Assembly: GCF_039555335.1 (NCBI RefSeq)
Contig: NC_092637.1
Location: 41,065,226 to 41,129,225, forward strand
DNA length: 64,000 nucleotides
Origin: Amphiura filiformis
Taxonomy: Eukaryota; Echinodermata; Ophiuroidea; Amphilepidida; Amphiuridae
Reading direction: 5' to 3'
Part shown: piece after piece, positions 58,261-64,000 of the stretch
How positions within the stretch are numbered: position 1 is the first letter of the stretch
Layout: every line of letters starts with the position of its first letter
Position numbers and translations under genes: made by a program
Notes under the pieces: generated by a model
Seen by the model: the letters and a program-made list of their open reading frames with translations, nothing else
Told to the model about the DNA's origin: nothing
Database searches by the model: none

Positions 58261-58520
58261 GGGATTCCCCTCTCAGCAAGTTGAATGGATAGCTGGGAAT
58301 TTACCTTTTTCAATGTGTTGCACAATATGGGAATTCCCATGAGATTGTAAAGTGAAGATGACATCGTGTGGGATTCCCCTCAGGAAGTGATGATGTCACG
58401 GGATTTCCCTCAGGAAGTGATGTAATGGGAAAGGTTAATAATATAATTAAGGCTTGGGAATTTCCAAGATTACATTTGGCTATTAATATTTGGGATTTCC
58501 CAGGGATTGATATATAAGAA
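58261..58520 (+). promoter_or_regulatory. cluster of six kappaB motifs before a TATA-like box
   Basis: Perfect matches to GGGRNNYYCC at 58261 (GGGATTCCCC), 58329 (GGGAATTCCC), 58370 (GGGATTCCCC), 58400 (GGGATTTCCC), 58456 (GGGAATTTCC) and 58492 (GGGATTTCCC). CAGGAAGTGATG, an ETS-type word, is repeated at 58381 and 58411. TATATAAG follows at 58511. Together this looks like a Rel/NF-kappaB-responsive promoter in plus orientation, but no protein gene follows. It may be the U3 part of an LTR. Confidence 0.65.
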
Positions 58521-58539
58521 AAGGTAAACACATTATTAT

Positions 58540-59320
58540 ACACAGTTTATAGTGTTAATTTGGGCTAGATAGCCAATATGCTTACAGTCCAATTCCTTCA
58601 AAGAAAGGAAATTGCTGACCAGATATATTTTATGTAGTCAATGCCTTACTACCTGCCAGTGTTGTCGGAGAAGATCTAGAATACGTCAAAGAACGTATTT
58701 CTTCCAAGAAAGGAATATATATTCTTCTGCCGATTTGCTGAAGTCTGGTTAATGGAGCAACACAGCTGTCAATATAAGTGGGGAAAACTGCATCGCAGTC
58801 CTGCTTCCTGAAGATATTGTGTGGAAGGTGGAAATAGCACCATTTTTGGAGAAAGCAGCGCAAGGAGTTAAGTTTGGAGAAAACAGCGCAAGAAGTTACG
58901 TTTGGAGAAAGCAGCGCAAGGAGATAACGGTTTGGAGAAAGCAACGCCATATTTGTGTGAGGATTTCATACGCAAGGATATTTATAAGTTACGCAAGTGT
59001 ACACTGGATTTCGCTGATTTTCGCAGGACAAGTGAATATGGATATATTACATCAGTCGTCCAGAACATTGCAAGAACTCTAGGATCACTAACAAGAAGAC
59101 AGCTGGTTAAGTACAGATAGAGTAAAACTGTCATTGTGTGATTTTATTGTATATGCGATATTGTTATTATATGTACCAATCATACTCTGTTTTAAATTAA
59201 ATATTTAGATTTTGTTAGCTTAATCAAACAGTGTATTTGTGTTGTGCATTCGTGTGAATTTGGGTAAAAGGTGATTTTGGCCTTGAGTCAAGTACGACTC
59301 GTAACAACTACCGTGACCGA
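58540..59320 (+). other. possible non-coding transcript or LTR R-U5 region
   Basis: Downstream of the TATA-like box. Contains tandem units of about 28 bp (TTTGGAGAAAGCAGCGCAAG) at 58845-58947 and ends with GACTCGTAACAACTACCGTG near 59300, which recalls an LTR end (CA) followed by a GACCGTGAC-type primer-binding region of Pao/Gypsy elements. No second LTR is visible, so this is tentative. Confidence 0.4.
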
Positions 59321-59595
59321 AGTTGTGACAGCATTTTTTTTCATCGCTGTTTCAAGTCAGTTTTGCCTTTCGGAACTTGGGATCGCCAAATTTAAATAAA
59401 TTAACTGCCGATTTAAAATCAAATCAAATTAAATTTTGAACTTTGAACATATTCCCAACTTCAACATACCACGGGACAAGCAAAGACGGAATCCGTACCA
59501 TATTTTGGAGTTTTTTTCCGCTTAAAACATTAACGTGTTTTATAACGCTGAATTGTTGATTATTGCGTGTTTCTACAATACATGGGCCTATATAC

Positions 59596-59805
59596 ACGTA
59601 CAATACATTACTATCGATTCTTGAGTTATGTTGTAAAGATAGCTGAAACAACAACACTTTTGTAAAACGTACATAACTCATTCACAACAATAAATTAAGC
59701 AAGTTTTCAAAGTATATGGTTTGTAGAATGAACTTTTGAAAAACATGAAAGTATTATTTTTCAATAATATATTGATTTAGATAATGATTTTTTTTTTGGG
59801 TGCTT
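59596..59805 (+). repeat. interspersed repeat, copy 3
   Basis: Same family as 13697-13912 and 14633-14902 (TTCTTGAGTTATGTTGTAAA, GCAAGTTTTCAAAGTATATG, CAATAATATATTGATTTA). Confidence 0.8.
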
Positions 59806-60205
59806 TGAAAAACAGTTTCTTGTCTACACTCAACTAATCTTTAGTTGGAAAAAACAGACATCATTTATACTAATTTTTTTAGTACAGGTAACTAACAAAT
59901 ATTTTCAGTGCAGTGTTTTTTCAGGTTTAACCATTGAACCAAAAAGCTACAGTGGATGTCTTAATACTAATACAATGATCTTATAGAAAATGAGTCATGG
60001 AAGCCAATAATAGAATTTATTCGGTTGGAAAATACGTTTTCCCGAGAAATATCATACACTTGAAAAAATGACACCCAATTATCAAACCGTTTGATCTCCT
60101 TCATAGAACTCATACCATATTCCTCCATTCCTATTCTGTGTCAACAGAATTGTCTTAATATTTGATTTCAAACACCGTCACTATAGCGTGCGAGCTCGGT
60201 GGTTG

Positions 60206-60785
60206 AGAGGCACGGGGGAGGTGGGCAATGTTGCAGGTAGTTGACATCATGGGAACTATCTCATGGTTATTGAACCGGAGTAGCTTTTAGCAGGAAAAGG
60301 TCATCGATCTTTAAACGGGGTTAAATTTCACTGTATTCCTCTAGTCACGAGGATTCATAAAATGTATAGTTTGACCTACACAGGACATGCCGTGTTTGAG
60401 TTATAACCAATAAGGTCAAAGGTTACGTTTTGGGCTCTTTGAGGGTCAAAAATATCGAAGTGCTCCGATTTTGCCAAAAGAGGTGTCAAAATGTTCGGTT
60501 TGATAAAACAATTCAAATAAGGACATCTTGGATGTTTCGTTACCTAGGTAACACAGCAAAATGGGTCAATATCAGTATACCTTAATGGTAGTTGACTTAT
60601 TTTGCTGCCTTACATAGGGAACGAACCCGTGGAACGAAACATAGGTAGATCGGTCAACTATACATTTTCTGCATCCTTGTGACTGGAGGAATACTAAAGC
60701 CACTCCGGTTCAACTGGCATCAGGCTTTTTTGTGCAGCCCATGATGTCACCTATCTCTGGTTGCAGTGCAGCCCCCCTTCCCCAA
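60206..60785. mobile_element. foldback element, about 580 bp
   Basis: GACATCATGGG, TTGAACCGGAGT and AGTCACGAGGAT/ATGTATAGTT-type words on the left recur in complement on the right (AGCCCATGATGTCACC, CCACTCCGGTTCAA, AACTATACATTTT...CTTGTGACTGG). Non-coding. Confidence 0.75.
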
Positions 60786-61188
60786 CAAATACCAAACACC
60801 CCATCTGAGTAGCCAGGTTCATAAACTACTAGTGATTTACTCGATTATTACATTGTAAACATTTTGTAAATTTCTTTACATTTTACAATTTACAGGACGA
60901 GTATAAATTTTGACATATTCCCACACAATCCGGTAAAGGCTGAAACATGCCGACATGATCTCAATACTTCTGAGAAAGACCATTTTGCCAGCCTTTAGGA
61001 GACAAGGTTGGTAACATAGGGAAATCTACAATATACATTATGTTTACATAACTTAATCGGGCTTCCTTATATATACAAATAAGCCAAGTAAGCGCAAATG
61101 TAAACTCTATTCTAGTATGTAATTATGCAAACCTCTTAATTTCGTATACAAGAAAACATTTATTTTTAGTTCTTTATTTTTTTATTAT

Positions 61189-61534
61189 TTATTTAGATAT
61201 AACCTCTTCGTACTCTTCATATTCTAAATTAGCATCCCGTTCATTACATCTGATGGCGGACTCATCATCGTAGGCAGCATTCACCGAATCAGCATGCCCG
61301 TGTGTCTCATCAGTAGGACTAAGCTCGCTACTGATGTCTTGGTAGGTCGCTTCTTCGTCATCAGGATGGAACTTCAAATCCTGGTAAGTCGTTGCTCGTT
61401 TTTCAGGTTCATATTTCACGTAGCCATCTGTTGACATCTGGATCTGACCACCTGAAGCAACACCCGTCATGGCAATTGCAGAAGCCCGATTCCCCTTCTT
61501 AGAATCATTCGTCTCTTTATTGTTTGATCTTGAT
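61189..61534 (-). CDS. terminal exon of a second receptor: cytoplasmic tail with ITAM-like motif
   Basis: Phase 2 start (AG|A gives Arg). After the membrane comes SRSNNKETNDSKKGNRAS, then about 95 acidic residues with tyrosines in DGYVKYEP, ATTYQDL, ATYQDISSEL, NAAYDDE and EYEEYEEVISK before TAA. YQDL-x10-YQDI fits the ITAM pattern YxxL/I-x6-12-YxxL/I. Several AATAAA signals follow within 30 bp of the stop (for example 61181-61186, minus). There is no kinase or phosphatase domain. Identity of the ectodomain is unknown because the upstream exons lie outside the window. Confidence 0.82.
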
Positions 61535-61987
61535 CTGTAGATAACAAGAATACAGTCGTTAACGGCACTATCAGTCATCCCCGCAAAAGAATTAATATTT
61601 TTAATGAATGGCTTTACAGTGAACGATAAGTCACTGACTTTTTCATTATGTGTTCTTTCCTTTAGACATAAAACACAAGGGAAGACAATACGAGTGTTGA
61701 TATAAAATGAAACTCCATTCAAGTGCGTGTGGCTACAAGTGTTCATAAGGAAAGTCTCTCCCAACATTGACTAACGTATTTTTTTACCCTTATAATGTCG
61801 TATGCTGTCTTATCACTTGCGGTATATGTTAGTAAACCTACAAGCTTTACATTCATGGACTATTCTGATTGTAAGATGATTTTTATGTTATCTGATTTAG
61901 CGAATCACTGTTATCCTCTATAAGTATATACAATAACAAAACTTAAAACAAATTTTAAATTTAAATAAATAAGATAACACAACCGAC
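61535..61987. other. intron of the second receptor gene
   Basis: 453-bp intron with donor AG|GTCGGT and acceptor ATCTACAG. No embedded feature seen. Confidence 0.6.
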
Positions 61988-62078
61988 CTCAACCTAAAGA
62001 CCAATACAACAATCACAATTGCCATCAATACGACCACACACACAAACACTCCTGCCATTATTATGTTTGCTGCTGAAC
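61988..62078 (-). CDS. transmembrane exon of a second receptor gene
   Basis: Phase 1 in, phase 2 out, 91 nt. SAANIIMAGVFVCVVVLMAI then VIVVLVFRLR: a small-residue stalk, about 24 hydrophobic residues and a basic stop-transfer. The phase-1 entry is the phase used by FN3 and Ig exons of the neighbouring receptor, so an Ig/FN3 ectodomain upstream is likely. Confidence 0.85.
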
Positions 62079-64000
62079 CTGTTGACAAATAAAATGTACA
62101 TTACACCAATAAGCATCTACTATTACAGAAACGTGGACATTTTACCATCGACCGCCACCCATACCAGGCCTAATTCAAAAACACCATATATTTATAACAG
62201 CGGACAACCCTTGGATTTGGACGAGATAGCAGGAGGAATGGCGGCTGTACAGATATTAGGTGATTGATGTCTATACCCCTGATGTCATTCTTTGTCAAAA
62301 TTATTTGTGCCGCAAAATTACTGTTAAATTGTGAAGTGTTGACAATGGATAAATATTTTTTTAAATACAATTTTGGCCTTGAAAGGTTGACAACTTTTGT
62401 CTCCATTTCGCAATTTTTATTTTCACAGACGACTTGACATTTTGAGGTCATCTATATAGTAGATGTCTTGCTTTTTTGTTATCCTAACTACATTTGTTTA
62501 AGTTTCACGTTGTTTTTTTCTGATCGTCTGGTTCGGTGGTATCTGAAAACATGCTTTAAGCCATTAAACGTACGATTTTCGTCAAATTTTAATATGGGCA
62601 TTCTTTACCCAAAATGCTGACACAATAGTAGAAATAACTGCTGGGAAGGGTTTTCTGTTAATTTTAAGCATAAATAATACGCGAGAGTGAATGAAACCCC
62701 ACTGGCTATTTTTGATGATCAACGTGGACTTCTAGGGAGGGATATAAATTAATAATATGACTGTACGTTGATATAGCTCTGCAGACCTACAAACACAACG
62801 AATTTGGCTGATTCTTGACGATTTTTGACGAGATGACAGGAGTCATCCTGCGCGAAGAAATATATGCCTCTCAACGCGTGCATGTATGGAAAGAAAGACC
62901 CGCTCATATAACGTTGCCATACGTGTTGCTATACATTGGTTCGCCTCAAATTTGGTTGTGACGTAGGTGTGAATTTCACTGGTCGCAGTATCTATTAACT
63001 GCGCAGAGCGTACACACACCCCTACATGGGTGGTTAGTCGGCACGCTTGCAGCACAACCGCGAAAAGGCATTGATGTGAGGGGAACCAAACAATATGCAG
63101 TGCTGACTTCACTACGCGCATCACAGTCGGTGGTCCAGATATGTGTTGGTCTCGACATTGCACCTACTTTAAAAACGCACATTTCTGAGGAACTTGAAAA
63201 TTACAAAAATGTCATCTGTCTGTCGATTTATTATTATACAATTTCTCCACACATTCAATAATACCGAGAAAAAAATATTCTCCTCGCCTAAACAAATATG
63301 CACGATTAGTCCGCCAGAACACATTTAAAATCATTTTTTCTGCACGTAATTTCATCAAAACCATTGCAGCTTTAGAATGGCATCAAACAAACGCATCTCA
63401 GACACATATTTGCTGAAAATGTAACAAAAAGCTTAATTTCTACGTTTTATGAGGCCTACTTTGAGGGTTACACAATTTGCCGCGGAATCTTATGGTAGTG
63501 TGCTCCCTTCAGTGAAGCAGGTGCACCTTCAGGCGAACATTCAGCACTTGTTGCTAAGCATGGGGTGGGGATTATCGCAAAATGAGACGGACATACACGG
63601 TATTCTTATCGTTAGGATGTTTTAGACGAGGAGTATAAATGGGATATATGTCGTTTCTGACCCGTACCACAAGACCAGTCATTATTTGGAGTATTATGTT
63701 GTATCAGTGTGTTGTTATGTTCAGGGCGTAGCTAGCTTTCTAAAAAACAGCACATTTCTCTGTTTTGGTGGTAGGGGTAAAGATGAAAAGAAAACATTTC
63801 CCGATTGCATTTTTATCTTTGAAAAGACTGTGCATGTAAAGTCTAGGAGCTTTTAATGAATGTGTTTTTTGGGTGATAATGTGTGAGCGTTGCACGCAAG
63901 TATTTGTTATTTGACACTATTGGGTGCGTTTTGGTGGGAACCATCAGCAATTTGGGGGAGCTTATTTCCTTTTTTCCATTAGGCGGATGCGCCCTAGTTA
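62079..64000. other. intron or upstream region, no exon recognised
   Basis: Both strands were read for Ig, EGF and FN3 cores next to splice signals and none was found, so the next upstream exon of the second receptor is probably beyond the window. The last 150 bp look repeat-like. Confidence 0.45.

Noticed and set aside
1..64000. CRISPR arrays, bacterial operons or ribosome-binding sites
   Set aside because: Introns, signal-peptide/receptor architecture and metazoan transposons show this is animal nuclear DNA; no spaced direct-repeat arrays were seen.

Overview
The window reads as nuclear DNA of an invertebrate deuterostome, most likely an echinoderm or hemichordate. It is AT-rich, has small phased exons separated by kilobase introns with GT-AG junctions, and is packed with inverted-repeat DNA transposons and microsatellites. 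The organism call rests on the multi-domain receptor described next, on the frequent TAGGCCTA-type word in non-coding DNA, and on histone-type stem-loops of the sea-urchin consensus. It is an inference.

Positions 1614-42010 hold one large minus-strand gene that can be read end to end. Thirty-five coding exons were assembled by hand. All splice phases agree and the spliced CDS is 5739 nt (1912 residues plus stop). Order: signal peptide; two Ig-like domains; three Tie-type EGF modules (the middle one carries the FCLPHPYGC signature of Tie receptors); seven fibronectin type III (FN3) domains plus a membrane-proximal RPTP-type region with an RRKR furin site; one transmembrane helix; a juxtamembrane segment; a PTP domain with every catalytic motif (D1); a second PTP domain whose P-loop has lost its arginine (D2); and a short tail with tyrosine motifs. 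It is therefore a Tie-like ectodomain on a receptor tyrosine phosphatase body, where vertebrate Tie has a kinase.

A second minus-strand receptor gene ends at 61189. Only its transmembrane exon (61988-62078) and cytoplasmic-tail exon (61189-61534) lie in the window. The tail carries YQDL-x10-YQDI, an ITAM-like pair, and several other tyrosines. The two receptors lie head to tail.

The 19 kb between them, and the introns of the first gene, hold mobile DNA: a TTAA-flanked element just upstream of the signal-peptide exon, several TA-flanked mariner/Tc1-type elements (one with recognisable transposase remnants), a hAT-type MITE with a perfect 8-bp target duplication, long foldback elements, a 4.5-kb inverted-repeat element with tRNA-like sequences in both arms, and a frameshifted reverse transcriptase. 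At 58261-58520 six perfect kappaB consensus sites lie within 241 bp just upstream of a TATA-like box, probably in an LTR-like promoter. No complete tRNA, rRNA or CRISPR array was found.
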